From assembly GCA_021796835.1 (NCBI GenBank), contig JAKABO010000001.1, forward strand, positions 94,473 to 158,472: 64,000 nt of DNA, in the 5' to 3' direction. Within the stretch, counting starts at the first letter, position 1. Each line of letters opens with the position of its first letter. Positions 8,745 to 17,792 of this stretch are shown here, in pieces. Position numbers and translations under genes: made by a program. This stretch comes from Pseudomonadota bacterium. Lineage in GTDB: Bacteria > Pseudomonadota > Gammaproteobacteria > Burkholderiales > Ferrovaceae. The notes under the pieces are model-generated. The model was not told the origin of the DNA and did not search any database. It saw nothing but the letters and a program-made list of their open reading frames with translations.

Positions 8745-9461
8745 ATGAATCTTCATGACTTGAAATCTGTATGCGGTCATTGCACCATCCGGGAGTTGTG
8801 TCTTCCCGCCGGGTTGAGCGATGAGGAGGTTCATCTGCTCGACCAGCATATGAATCATCGTCAGGCCGTGCCCAAGGGTGAATACCTTTACCGCGTCGGT
8901 GATCCCTTCCGTTCGCTCTTTGCCGTCAGTTCCGGTTTTTTCAAGACGGTATTGCTTCATGAGGATGGTCGGGGGCAGATCACCGGATTTCAGATGATGG
9001 GGGAGTTGCTGGGCTTGGAAGCCATTCACAGCGACCATCATGTCTGTGACGCCATCGCGCTGGAAGACAGTGCCGTGTGCGCCATTCCTTTTGATCAGTT
9101 CGAACAGTTGGGACAGGTCATGGCCAACCTCCGGCACCGGTTCAACAAGGATTTGTCCCGGGAAATCGTCCGCGAACACCATGTCATGATGTTGCTGGGG
9201 AGCATGCGTTCAGAGGAGCGTCTGGCCAATTTTCTCATCGATCTGGCGGATCGCCATGCCGAGCGTCACCAGTCCTCCGTGGAAATGACCCTGCGCATGA
9301 CGCGGGAGGACATTGGCAGTTACCTGGGGCTTAAACTGGAAACGGTCAGCCGTCTTCTTTCGCGCTTTCATGATGAAGGGGTGCTGGAAGTACGGGGACG
9401 ACGGGTGAGGATTCTTGATCGGGATGCCCTGGCATTGCGTAGGACTGAAACCCATAATTAG
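8745..9461 (+). CDS. fnr: FNR/ANR-type anaerobic transcription regulator
   Basis: A 238-residue CRP/FNR family regulator. Cys at about residues 10, 13 and 19 (SVCGHCTIRELCLP) plus a later Cys in the cyclic-nucleotide-binding-like domain (HVCDAIALEDSAVC) give the four ligands of the O2-labile [4Fe-4S] cluster. The helix-turn-helix recognition helix reads GLKLETVSRLLSRF, with the Glu-Ser-Arg pattern of FNR proteins that read TTGAT half-sites. Matching boxes lie before ompW and hemN immediately downstream, so this regulator probably controls both under oxygen limitation. Length and motifs are typical. Confidence 0.93.
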   Translation: MNLHDLKSVCGHCTIRELCLPAGLSDEEVHLLDQHMNHRQAVPKGEYLYRVGDPFRSLFAVSSGFFKTVLLHEDGRGQITGFQMMGELLGLEAIHSDHHVCDAIALEDSAVCAIPFDQFEQLGQVMANLRHRFNKDLSREIVREHHVMMLLGSMRSEERLANFLIDLADRHAERHQSSVEMTLRMTREDIGSYLGLKLETVSRLLSRFHDEGVLEVRGRRVRILDRDALALRRTETHN

Positions 9462-9583
9462 TGGGTTGGTGGATGTTCCTGGTCCGTGTTTCATTTCTTT
9501 TCATTGGTTGGCGGTTTGTTGTGTAAATGCGACAATCTTTCTCGAGATTGCGACGATCCTGTAACCAACTGTTTCATTCAAGA

Positions 9584-9597
9584 TTGATTTGCATCAG
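9584..9597 (+). promoter_or_regulatory. FNR box upstream of ompW
   Basis: TTGATTTGCATCAG matches the FNR consensus TTGAT-N4-ATCAA at 9 of 10 fixed positions. It lies about 100 bp upstream of the ompW start, with fnr itself just upstream. Confidence 0.75.
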
Positions 9598-9694
9598 AAT
9601 GCGTCCTTGTGTCCTGCGCTACCATGCGTCTGCAGGGCTTTAGGAACTGCATAAAAAATTATGCCTGTCATACAACGTACTTAGGAGGGGAGTA

Positions 9695-10339
9695 ATGAAA
9701 TTTTCGACCAAAAAAACTCTGGTAGCGACCATCGCCTTGACCGCTTTGACCGGTCCATTCGTTGCGTCCAGCGCCTTTGCAGATGATGGTGAGCCAAGTC
9801 CCTGGCTCGTCCGGGTTCGGATGCTTCAGGTGGATACGCAACAGGGCAATGATGCAGGCGGCGGTATTGGTGCCGATTCGATCAAGGTGGCTAATCGCAC
9901 CCAGCCGGAAGTTGATGTCTCCTACTTCATTACCCATAACATTTCTGCGGAGTTGGTGGCCTCCTATCCGCTGAGCCATCAGGTGCAATTGAATGGGAAT
10001 TATATTGGTGGATTGCAGGAATTGCCGCCAATTTTGAATCTGCAATACCACTTCGATGGAATGGGCAAATTTGTTCCTTATGTGGGGGCGGGTGTGATGT
10101 ACCTGCGGACCATGAACGTCTCGCTGCTGGGTGGTGCGGTTGGTCTGCAACAGAATAACTGGGGTGAGGATGTTCAGTTGGGCGCGGACTACAAACTGGA
10201 TAACCACTGGTTGTTGAACGCGGATATCAAGAAAACCTGGGTTAGCGTGGGATTGGATTCCGCTGCTACCGGTGGCACGATTCTGCAACTCCATCCGGAT
10301 CCCTACATTTTTGGTGTTGGGGTGGGCTACCGTTTCTAA
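9695..10339 (+). CDS. ompW: OmpW family outer membrane protein
   Basis: A 214-residue protein with a signal peptide (KKTLVATIALTALTGPFVASSAFA). It then has OmpW features: SPWLVRVRMLQV at the mature N terminus, SYFITHNISAELVASYPLSH, FVPYVGAGVMYLRT, and the C-terminal FGVGVGYRF that ends in the Phe needed for BAM recognition. OmpW is an eight-stranded barrel with a hydrophobic channel. In E. coli its expression responds to FNR and oxygen, consistent with the box upstream. The start is preceded by AGGAGGGGAGTA. It is slightly shorter than the usual mature OmpW plus signal. Confidence 0.9.
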   Translation: MKFSTKKTLVATIALTALTGPFVASSAFADDGEPSPWLVRVRMLQVDTQQGNDAGGGIGADSIKVANRTQPEVDVSYFITHNISAELVASYPLSHQVQLNGNYIGGLQELPPILNLQYHFDGMGKFVPYVGAGVMYLRTMNVSLLGGAVGLQQNNWGEDVQLGADYKLDNHWLLNADIKKTWVSVGLDSAATGGTILQLHPDPYIFGVGVGYRF

Positions 10340-10381
10340 CTTGGTCGTCTAGCCGGCTTTCCCCCTCCGCCGGCGAACCTT

Positions 10382-10418
10382 CGCCACCGCGGGGTTGTTT
10401 TGCGGTGGCGCTTTCCTT
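10382..10418 (+). terminator. Intrinsic terminator after ompW
   Basis: CGCCACCGC (10382-10390) pairs with GCGGTGGCG (10402-10410), followed by CTTTCCTT. The U-tract is imperfect. Confidence 0.6.
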
Positions 10419-10501
10419 GTCTGGCGGGGAATTACGGCTCGGTCAACCCGAGCCGTTTGCGTTTCTGCGGTTCCAGGAGCGACGCGGTAACGTGTCAAAA
10501 G

Positions 10502-10515
10502 TTGATTTCCGTCAA
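10502..10515 (+). promoter_or_regulatory. FNR box upstream of hemN
   Basis: TTGATTTCCGTCAA matches TTGAT-N4-ATCAA with one mismatch. It lies 35 bp before the hemN start codon, so it is near the -10/-35 region. Activation or repression cannot be decided from position alone without a mapped start site. Confidence 0.65.
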
Positions 10516-10549
10516 TATATGGGAGATGAGCTGAGGGGATAATCACCCC

Positions 10550-11953
10550 ATGGATCGCATTAAACCCAATTCCGAGACTTTCGTCACCCCCGAACTGGTC
10601 GAGCGTTTCGACATTCCCGGGCCGCGCTACACCTCTTATCCGACGGCGGATCGTTTTCTGCCCGATGAGTGGGGGGCACATCTTGCCCATGCTTTGGGGA
10701 GTCGGGCAGGGACATCGAGTCATGCGCCGCTCTCCCTGTATGTTCATTTGCCTTTTTGCGCCTCGGTTTGCTACTACTGTGCCTGTAACAAGGTGATTAC
10801 CAAGGACCATGGGAAGGTTTCGGAATATCTTCGTTATCTCGAGCAGGAAATGGATCTGGTAGTGCCTCTGGTCGGTGCAGGTCATCGCCAGGTTGCCCAG
10901 TTACATCTGGGGGGGGGGTCTCCCACCTTCCTGGACGATGATGAACTGACCCAATTGATGAGCCTGCTGGCTCAGCGCTTTGAACTGCTTCCCGACATGG
11001 AACGTTCCATCGAGATCGATCCGCGTACGGTTACGCCGAAAAGACTGGCGCATTTGCGTACCCTGGGTTTCAATCGGGTGAGTTTTGGTGTACAGGATTT
11101 CGATCCTCGTGTCCAGAAAGCCGTCCACCGGGTTCAGCCCTTCGAGCAGGTCCAGGCACTGGTGGAGGAAGTACGGCGTTTGAGATTCGATTCCATCAAT
11201 CTGGATCTCATTTATGGGTTGCCCCATCAGACTCTGGATTCTTTTCAGAAGACCGTGGATCAGGTGCTGACCATCCAGCCCGATCGCATAGCCCTCTACG
11301 CCTACGCCCATTTGCCTGTCCGTTTCAAACCACAGCGGCGTATCGATGCGGAGACTTTGCCGGCGGTAACCACCAAAGTGCAGATGATGGATCAGGCGAT
11401 ACACGCCTTTATGGCCCATGGTTATGACTATATCGGGATGGACCATTTTGCCTTGCCTGAAGACCAACTGGCCAAGGTGAAGCGGGATGGACGCCTGCAA
11501 CGGAATTTTCAGGGGTATCACACCCACGCCGGGGCGGATTTGTTGGGGTTCGGGGTATCTGCGATCAGCCAGGTGGGACAGGCCTACAGTCAGTCCGTCA
11601 AAACCCTGGAGGCCTATTATGCGGCCCTGGATGCGGGGAAATTTCCTGTGGAGCGGGGCTTGACGCTGGAATCCGATGATCTTCTGCGGCGTGAGGTCAT
11701 CATGTCCCTGATGTGTCAGGGGCGTATTGCCTTTGAGCCCATCGAGCAAAATTACGGAATCGACTTTGCAACCTATTTCCAGGATGCACTGGAGCGGTTA
11801 CAGGAATTTGAACAAGAGGGCCTTTTGACCCGCACGTTGGCGGGTCTGGAGGTCAGTAAAGCCGGGTGGTTCTTTGTGCGTCCCATGGCCATGAGTTTTG
11901 ACAAATATCTCTGGCTTCATCAGGATCATCAACGGTTCTCGAAAGTGTTGTAG
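10550..11953 (+). CDS. hemN: Oxygen-independent coproporphyrinogen III oxidase
   Basis: A 467-residue radical SAM enzyme that decarboxylates coproporphyrinogen III to protoporphyrinogen IX without O2. The cluster motif CASVCYYCACN (CxxxCxxC) lies near residue 63, preceded by YVHLPFC. The family's GPRYTSYPTADRF lies at the N terminus, and LHLGGGSPTFL and SFGVQDFDP follow. The length and GMDHFALPEDQL segment mark it as true HemN rather than the shorter HemW. It is placed after fnr and ompW and carries its own FNR-like box, fitting micro-oxic or anaerobic haem synthesis. A strong terminator follows. Confidence 0.95.
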   Translation: MDRIKPNSETFVTPELVERFDIPGPRYTSYPTADRFLPDEWGAHLAHALGSRAGTSSHAPLSLYVHLPFCASVCYYCACNKVITKDHGKVSEYLRYLEQEMDLVVPLVGAGHRQVAQLHLGGGSPTFLDDDELTQLMSLLAQRFELLPDMERSIEIDPRTVTPKRLAHLRTLGFNRVSFGVQDFDPRVQKAVHRVQPFEQVQALVEEVRRLRFDSINLDLIYGLPHQTLDSFQKTVDQVLTIQPDRIALYAYAHLPVRFKPQRRIDAETLPAVTTKVQMMDQAIHAFMAHGYDYIGMDHFALPEDQLAKVKRDGRLQRNFQGYHTHAGADLLGFGVSAISQVGQAYSQSVKTLEAYYAALDAGKFPVERGLTLESDDLLRREVIMSLMCQGRIAFEPIEQNYGIDFATYFQDALERLQEFEQEGLLTRTLAGLEVSKAGWFFVRPMAMSFDKYLWLHQDHQRFSKVL

Positions 11954-11975
11954 CAGTCTCCTAAAGTGGTCCTTC

Positions 11976-12010
11976 GCCGCCCCCAGTTCGCTGTGGGCGG
12001 CTTTTTCTTT
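11976..12010 (+). terminator. Intrinsic terminator after hemN (repeat copy 1)
   Basis: GCCGCCC and GGGCGGC arms enclose a short loop and are followed by TTTTTCTTT. A near-identical copy lies at 14450-14484, on the other side of the TonB receptor gene. Confidence 0.85.
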
Positions 12011-12114
12011 GGGTATTACAATGCGGAGGAATATTTCTGGGCAATGATTTTGAATATGGTTATTGATTCACGGAATCTTCATCAGCGCTACTCGGGGTTG
12101 TAACAATTTGTAAC

Positions 12115-12161
12115 CACAATACCCCCCTAAGGAAAAGTTTTTAAAGGGGGGAAGTATTGTG
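12115..12161 (+). promoter_or_regulatory. Hairpin covering ribosome binding site and GTG start of the TonB receptor
   Basis: CACAATAC (12115-12122) pairs with GTATTGTG (12154-12161), and CCCCC (12123-12127) pairs with GGGGG (12147-12151), leaving AA bulged. The right arm contains both the G-rich ribosome binding site and the GTG start codon. The fold would block translation unless melted or bound. This is direct base pairing seen in the sequence; regulation is inferred. Confidence 0.55.
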
Positions 12162-14411
12162 ACAAAACCAAAATTTAAACAACATGCCGTTCACCAAGCG
12201 GTGATCTCTGTATTAACTCTGCTGGGGACCTTGCCTGCCTTGGCCGATTCTCAGGCCATGGACCTTGGGACAGTGTCTGCCACGGGCGGCGGAGGAGACA
12301 GCTCCACCCCGTCGGTGACGGGCAAAGGCACAGCAACTTATGAGGCTCCAGGCAGCATGTCTATCAATGCCACGGAACCAGTCTTCAATATCAATCAGCA
12401 TTATATTGAAGAGAATGCGGCTCCGGGGGCAAACTACAGCGATATCATTTCCATTTTGCCCAGTGTGACCAGTGTGGATCCCAATGGTCCGGGGGGGATG
12501 GAGAATCAGGCCTTGACCCTGCGTGGTTTCCAGGATGGCCAATACAATGTCACCTTCGATGGCATTCCCTGGGGCGATTCCAACGATTTTACCCACCACA
12601 CCACTTCCTATTTCATGGAGCAGGATTTGGCGGGGGTCAAGGTTGATCTGGGACCGGGAGATGCCAGCAATATTGGATATTCGACTTTCGGGGGGACCAT
12701 AGCCCTCAGTTCAAAACTTCCCCAAAACCAGACCGGAACCAGTATATTTGGAAGTTTTGGCAGTTGGAATACGCGTCTTCTCGGGGCCCAGTTCGATACC
12801 GGCAACCTGCAGAACTATGGGGATACCAAGGCCTTTATCAGTTACAAGGACTTTTCTACCGATGGATATTTGACCAACAGCGCTCAGCAACGCAAAAACC
12901 TTTTCATGAAGTTTGAAAAAGTCGTGGGTGATGATACCCTGCTGACTTTTGTGGCCATGGGAAACAAGATTCAGCAGAATGTACCTTATGGGGCAACCTT
13001 GCAGCAAATGGCACAATATGGCCGAAATTATGGCCTCTCATCCAATCCCAACAGCCAGGCCTTCTACGGCTACAACTTCGACAACATCACTTCAGACTTC
13101 GAGTACATTGGCATTAAAACCCGATTCGGCGATGTGGATGTGGATAACAAACTCTATACCTACGCCTATTATCACAATGGTTACAATGGATTACAGCCGG
13201 GCTTTGGCACCTATCCGGGGACGGGGAATGGGGCGGGCCTCCCTGCCACAGGAACAGTGGTGGGCGGAACGGCTTATCCCAATGATATTCCAGGTCAGGC
13301 GATGACCATGAATTATCGTTCGGTGGGCGATTTGTTGAGAATGTCGGAAATCTTGGGTCAGGGTCAATTGGACTACGGCACATGGATCGATTATCAGAAC
13401 AATAACCGCTCTCAGTACGAAAGTGACTGGACCTTGAACGGAGCCTACAATTCAGGTAACCAGATTTATGCAACTACGGGTAATCTGGCCTACACCGACC
13501 GGTTGATGATGGACACCTTGACCACCATTCAGCCCTATGTGCAGTATGAATGGAGACCCACCGAGAAATGGACGATTACGCCTGGCCTCAAGTACTCCTA
13601 TTTCGAACGTTCATTTAATTCCCCAGTCATGCAAGGGACGGGACAACCTTACAATGGGGCTCAAAGTTGGGTCAAACCGCTGCCTGCCTTGACCACCAAT
13701 TACAAGGTGAGCAGCAACTGGTCTTTCTATGGCGAGTATGCCGCAGGGTTTATGGCCCCCAATATGAATAATTTCTTTAAGAGCAATGCCCAGACGGGCA
13801 CTTTACAACCCCAATCCACCCAGAATTTCCAGATTGGGACCGTTTTTACCACCCGGACCCTGAATCTTTCTGCTGATCTCTACCGTATCAATTTCACTGA
13901 CAAGATCAGTCCAGTGGCATGCGGAATCAATACCTGTTTCACCAATATCGGCGGTGTGCGCTATGACGGGGGTGAGATGCAGGGAACCTGGATGTTTGCC
14001 AGGGGATTCAGTTTGTACGGTAACTTGGGGATAAATAATTATTCCACCAGCGATGGCTCCATCCTTCCCTATACACCGCGAACCACTGCGGCGCTGGGGG
14101 GGATCTACGACCAAGGGAATTGGTACGGCTCTCTTATCACCAAGGAAGTGGGCGCACGCAATAGTGGGGCGATGGCGGCCACAAACATCCCTTTTGGCTC
14201 TTACACCATGACCGACTTTAATATGAGTTATAAAATAGATACGGGTTGGTCTTGGGCAAGGCAGGCAAAACTTGGATTTCAAATCAACAACTTATTTAAT
14301 AGAAATGACATCTACGCCTCGACATCCGGATTTACAGACCAAAATGGAAACCCCCTGCTTTTTGCTTTGCCAGAGCGTTCCTATGTGGTCAATTTTTCTG
14401 TGATGTTCTAA
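12159..14411 (+). CDS. TonB-dependent outer membrane receptor
   Basis: A 750-residue receptor. It has a long basic N terminus with a signal peptide (VISVLTLLGTLPALA), a plug domain (YSDIISILPSVTSV, then LRGFQDGQYNVTFDGIPWGD and the usual DLGPGDASNIGYSTFGG segment), and a 22-strand barrel ending in a strand with terminal Phe (YVVNFSVMF). The plug signature NxxLRGF is preserved. The substrate is not evident: no siderophore synthesis or ABC transporter genes are adjacent. Closest by feel are ferric-chelate or uncharacterised acidophile receptors. The start codon is GTG and is buried in a hairpin. Near-identical terminators lie on both sides of the gene. Confidence 0.9.
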   Translation: MTKPKFKQHAVHQAVISVLTLLGTLPALADSQAMDLGTVSATGGGGDSSTPSVTGKGTATYEAPGSMSINATEPVFNINQHYIEENAAPGANYSDIISILPSVTSVDPNGPGGMENQALTLRGFQDGQYNVTFDGIPWGDSNDFTHHTTSYFMEQDLAGVKVDLGPGDASNIGYSTFGGTIALSSKLPQNQTGTSIFGSFGSWNTRLLGAQFDTGNLQNYGDTKAFISYKDFSTDGYLTNSAQQRKNLFMKFEKVVGDDTLLTFVAMGNKIQQNVPYGATLQQMAQYGRNYGLSSNPNSQAFYGYNFDNITSDFEYIGIKTRFGDVDVDNKLYTYAYYHNGYNGLQPGFGTYPGTGNGAGLPATGTVVGGTAYPNDIPGQAMTMNYRSVGDLLRMSEILGQGQLDYGTWIDYQNNNRSQYESDWTLNGAYNSGNQIYATTGNLAYTDRLMMDTLTTIQPYVQYEWRPTEKWTITPGLKYSYFERSFNSPVMQGTGQPYNGAQSWVKPLPALTTNYKVSSNWSFYGEYAAGFMAPNMNNFFKSNAQTGTLQPQSTQNFQIGTVFTTRTLNLSADLYRINFTDKISPVACGINTCFTNIGGVRYDGGEMQGTWMFARGFSLYGNLGINNYSTSDGSILPYTPRTTAALGGIYDQGNWYGSLITKEVGARNSGAMAATNIPFGSYTMTDFNMSYKIDTGWSWARQAKLGFQINNLFNRNDIYASTSGFTDQNGNPLLFALPERSYVVNFSVMF

Positions 14412-14449
14412 CTCTCCAGTGTTGTGACTGTTTCCTGAAGCGGTCTTTT

Positions 14450-14484
14450 GCCGCCCCCATTCGCTGTGGGCGGCTTTTTCTTTT
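14450..14484 (+). terminator. Intrinsic terminator after the TonB receptor (repeat copy 2)
   Basis: The same GCCGCCC/GGGCGGC stem and TTTTTCTTTTT tail as copy 1. Similarity extends about 25 bp upstream of the stem. Confidence 0.85.
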
Positions 14485-14597
14485 TGGATGATTTTTTCAT
14501 CACCATGACGTTTGAATGAAGTTGCAACGCACGCAGTGGAACGGAATCGCAGGGGCTTCCAGAGATTTTCTGAATAACGTAGGCCAAAGACTGCTAA

Positions 14598-14969
<372 letters not shown>

Positions 14970-15005
14970 TCTCGCTCTTTTCCAAAGGTCAGGGATAGTC
15001 GATTC

Positions 15006-16160
15006 TTATACGGCGACCGGGCAGGAAGAAGTTGTGGCCAATGCGTTTTTAAGGCGCAGGGCGCGTTCCAGCGCTTCATTGGCGCTGGGACCCAGCACCG
15101 TGATATGTCCCATCTTTCGTCCCGGACGAGGCTTTTCCTTTCCGTAGAGATGTAACTTGGCTTCCGGTTCTTGAAAAACCAGGGGCCAGGGGGGCGTCCC
15201 TTCCTGCCATAAATCCCCCAGCAGGTTGATCATGGCTGCTGGTTTCAACTGTTCCGTACTGCCCAGAGGGAGGTCACAAAGCACCCGAACCTGTTGCTCG
15301 AATTGACTGGTGATACAGGCATCGAGGGTGTAATGCCCGCTGTTGTGAGGGCGTGGCGCAATTTCATTGACCAGAATCTGATCGATACCCGTCACAAAAA
15401 ATTCTACTGCCATGACCCCCACGTACTCCAGTCGTTCTGCAATTTCACTGGCCATTTTTCGTGCCCGGGTGGCCAGTTCGTCGCGAATGCGGGCAGGGGC
15501 GATGGTGATGTCCAGAATGCCTTGATGGTGACGATTTTCAGCCACGGGCCAGTGAACGATCTCGCCACGGGCGGTTCGCGCCAGAATGACCGATATTTCC
15601 AGGCGAAGCGGGACGATTTCTTCCAGAATACAGGGCAGGAGACCAGCCTGCTGGCTCAGAATCTCTTGAACTTCTTCGGGTGATTCCACGCGGACCTGTC
15701 CTTTTCCATCGTATCCAAACCGTGCAGTCTTGATCAGTGCGGGAAATTTGATCTGTGCCAGTGCATTGGCGCAGGATTCCCGGTTAGGGATAAGCGCAAA
15801 GGCGCCTACGGGAAAGCCCTCGTCGCGCAGGAAAGTCTTTTCCCGAATACGATCCTGGGCGATCGATACGGCGCGTGCGCCAGGGCGGACAATCACCTGA
15901 CTGGCCAGGGCGGACAGTGTTTCGGCCGGTACGTTTTCGAATTCGGTGGTGACGGCCCGGCAGGAATCCGCCAGTTGTTTCAGAGCCGCGGCATCATCGA
16001 AGGACGCACATAGGTGGCGGGTGGCAAAATGCGCCGCTGGAGCATCAGGGTCAGGGTCCAATACCCAAACATCAAATCCCATGGTGCGGGCAGCCGAGGT
16101 GAACATTCTCCCCAATTGCCCTCCGCCCAACAAACCCAGGGTCCGATCGCGTCTGCTCAT
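15006..16160 (-). CDS. purK: N5-carboxyaminoimidazole ribonucleotide synthase
   Basis: A 384-residue ATP-grasp enzyme that carboxylates AIR to N5-CAIR using bicarbonate in purine biosynthesis. The N terminus LGLLGGGQLGRMF is diagnostic. ATP-grasp features include KTARFGYDGKGQ, EEIVPLRLEISVI and NEIAPRPHNSGHYTLDAC. The start overlaps the purE stop by four bases (ATGA), showing translational coupling. Together they form the last two genes of the transcript that begins with trxB/arn genes, an unusual companion for lipid A genes. Confidence 0.95.
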   Translation of the reverse strand: MSRRDRTLGLLGGGQLGRMFTSAARTMGFDVWVLDPDPDAPAAHFATRHLCASFDDAAALKQLADSCRAVTTEFENVPAETLSALASQVIVRPGARAVSIAQDRIREKTFLRDEGFPVGAFALIPNRESCANALAQIKFPALIKTARFGYDGKGQVRVESPEEVQEILSQQAGLLPCILEEIVPLRLEISVILARTARGEIVHWPVAENRHHQGILDITIAPARIRDELATRARKMASEIAERLEYVGVMAVEFFVTGIDQILVNEIAPRPHNSGHYTLDACITSQFEQQVRVLCDLPLGSTEQLKPAAMINLLGDLWQEGTPPWPLVFQEPEAKLHLYGKEKPRPGRKMGHITVLGPSANEALERALRLKNALATTSSCPVAV

Positions 16161-16654
16161 GGGGTGGGCGGAAGATGCATGGCGGTGACCTGTGCGACCA
16201 ACTCGGCGCGATAGGCGTTCAAACGTTCGGCCAGGTGCGGGTGTTGTGCCGCCAACAAACTGACCGCAAAAAGGGCGGCATTGGCAGCACCGGCGGCGCC
16301 TACGGCAAAGGTGGCCACCGGAATGCCTTTGGGCATCTGAACGATGGACAGGAGCGAATCTTGTCCCTGAAAGTAGGCGGTGGGAACGGGAACGCCCAAG
16401 ACGGGTAAAGTGGTCTTGGAGGCCAGCATGCCGGGTAGATGGGCTGCCCCGCCGGCTCCTGCGATCAGGCAGTTCAGGCCACGGTCACGTGCTTCCTCTG
16501 CATAACGAAACATGCGGTCGGGCGTGCGGTGGGCGGAAATCACCTGTGCTTCGAAGGGGACTTCGAAACGAGTCAACATCAGGGCGGCCTGTTCCATCAC
16601 CGTCCAGTCCGACTGGCTTCCCATGACCAGTCCTACCCAGGGCGTTGCCGGCAT
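16157..16654 (-). CDS. purE: N5-CAIR mutase
   Basis: A 165-residue class I PurE that converts N5-CAIR to CAIR. It has VGLVMGSQSDWTVM at the N terminus, SAHRTPDRM containing the catalytic His, GAGGAAHLPGMLAS and PVPTAYFQGQDSLLSIVQMPKGIPV. Length is typical. It lies five bases after the arnA decarboxylase-domain gene on the same strand and overlaps purK by four bases. Confidence 0.95.
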   Translation of the reverse strand: MPATPWVGLVMGSQSDWTVMEQAALMLTRFEVPFEAQVISAHRTPDRMFRYAEEARDRGLNCLIAGAGGAAHLPGMLASKTTLPVLGVPVPTAYFQGQDSLLSIVQMPKGIPVATFAVGAAGAANAALFAVSLLAAQHPHLAERLNAYRAELVAQVTAMHLPPTP

Positions 16655-16659
16655 CAGCG

Positions 16660-17703
16660 TCAGTCCACCAATTCGCGTGCTTCTGCGACCTGGCTGCGGT
16701 AGGCATCATAGATGCGGCGCAGGGCGTCCATCATGCCGACTTCAGGCGACCAGTTCAACTCCTCGCAGGTATTGGTGATCTTGGGGACGCGATTCTGGAC
16801 ATCCTGATACCCTTTGCCGTAATAGGTGTCAGCGGTGGTTTCCACCAGTTTGACCTGTTGTGCGGTGGTGCGGTATTCAGGGTATTCCATCGCCAGATCC
16901 AGCATCATTTGCGCCAGTTCCCTGACTGAGTAGTTGTTGCCTGGGTTGCCCACGTTGTAGATTTTTCCCGTTGCCACACCCTGAGGATTTTCGATGATTT
17001 TCATGAGCGCGGAGACGCCATCGTCGATGTAGGTGAAGGCCCGTTTCTGGGTTCCGCCGTCCACCAGTTTGATGTTTTCTCCCCGCACGATATGCCCGAA
17101 GAACTGGGTGATGACGCGTGAACTGCCTTCCTTGGGCGTGTGGATACTGTCCAGTCCGGAACCGATCCAGTTGAAGGGGCGGAACAGGGTAAAGTCCAGC
17201 CCTTCCTGCATGCCATAGCCCCAGATCACCCGATCCATCAGTTGCTTGCTACAGGAGTAGATCCAGCGCTGTTTTTCAATGGGGCCCAGGATCAGTTCCG
17301 ATCGATCCGGATCGAACTCGCTGTCCCGACACATGCCATAGACTTCCGAAGTCGAGGGGAAGAGGATTCGTTTGCCGTACTTGACACAACTGCGCACGAT
17401 GGGGAGGTTGGCTTCGAAATCCAGTTCAAAAACCCGCAGGGGCTGCTGGACGTAGGTGGCCGGGGTGGCAATGGCCACCAGCGGCAGGACCACATCACAC
17501 TTCTTGACGTGGTACTCGATCCACTCCTTGTTGATGGTGATATCCCCTTCGAAGAAGTGAAAGCGCGGGTGATCCAATAGATCCTTGACGCGTTCGCTGT
17601 GCATATCCATGCCATACACCGACCAGTCGGTCGTGGACAGGATGCGCTGGCTGAGGTGGTGACCGATGAAGCCATTGACGCCAAGGATGAGGATTTTTTT
17701 CAT
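16660..17703 (-). CDS. arnA: UDP-glucuronate C4 oxidase/decarboxylase (ArnA C-terminal domain as a separate protein)
   Basis: A 347-residue extended SDR matching the dehydrogenase half of ArnA. It has the NAD-binding GVNGFIGHHL, TSEVYGMC, ATYVQQPLRVFELDFEANL and the catalytic YSCSK followed by QLMDRVIWGYG. It oxidises UDP-GlcA to UDP-Ara4O, the first committed step to Ara4N. In enterobacteria this domain is fused to a formyltransferase; here the formyltransferase is a separate upstream gene. The ATG at 17703 matches the family N terminus; an upstream GTG would add 11 residues. It is followed at once by purE. Confidence 0.92.
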   Translation of the reverse strand: MKKILILGVNGFIGHHLSQRILSTTDWSVYGMDMHSERVKDLLDHPRFHFFEGDITINKEWIEYHVKKCDVVLPLVAIATPATYVQQPLRVFELDFEANLPIVRSCVKYGKRILFPSTSEVYGMCRDSEFDPDRSELILGPIEKQRWIYSCSKQLMDRVIWGYGMQEGLDFTLFRPFNWIGSGLDSIHTPKEGSSRVITQFFGHIVRGENIKLVDGGTQKRAFTYIDDGVSALMKIIENPQGVATGKIYNVGNPGNNYSVRELAQMMLDLAMEYPEYRTTAQQVKLVETTADTYYGKGYQDVQNRVPKITNTCEELNWSPEVGMMDALRRIYDAYRSQVAEARELVD

Positions 17704-17792
17704 GGAGGTTCCGTTGTTCAAAGATAAAAATGGCACATTATCCCGCTATTATACGGGAAGCCTTCATTCCGATAAACGGGGGGAAAGGCATT

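Noticed and set aside
9520..9560. TGT-AAATGCG-ACA near ompW as a NifA site.
   Set aside because: The spacer is seven bases, not ten, and no sigma-54 promoter is close.
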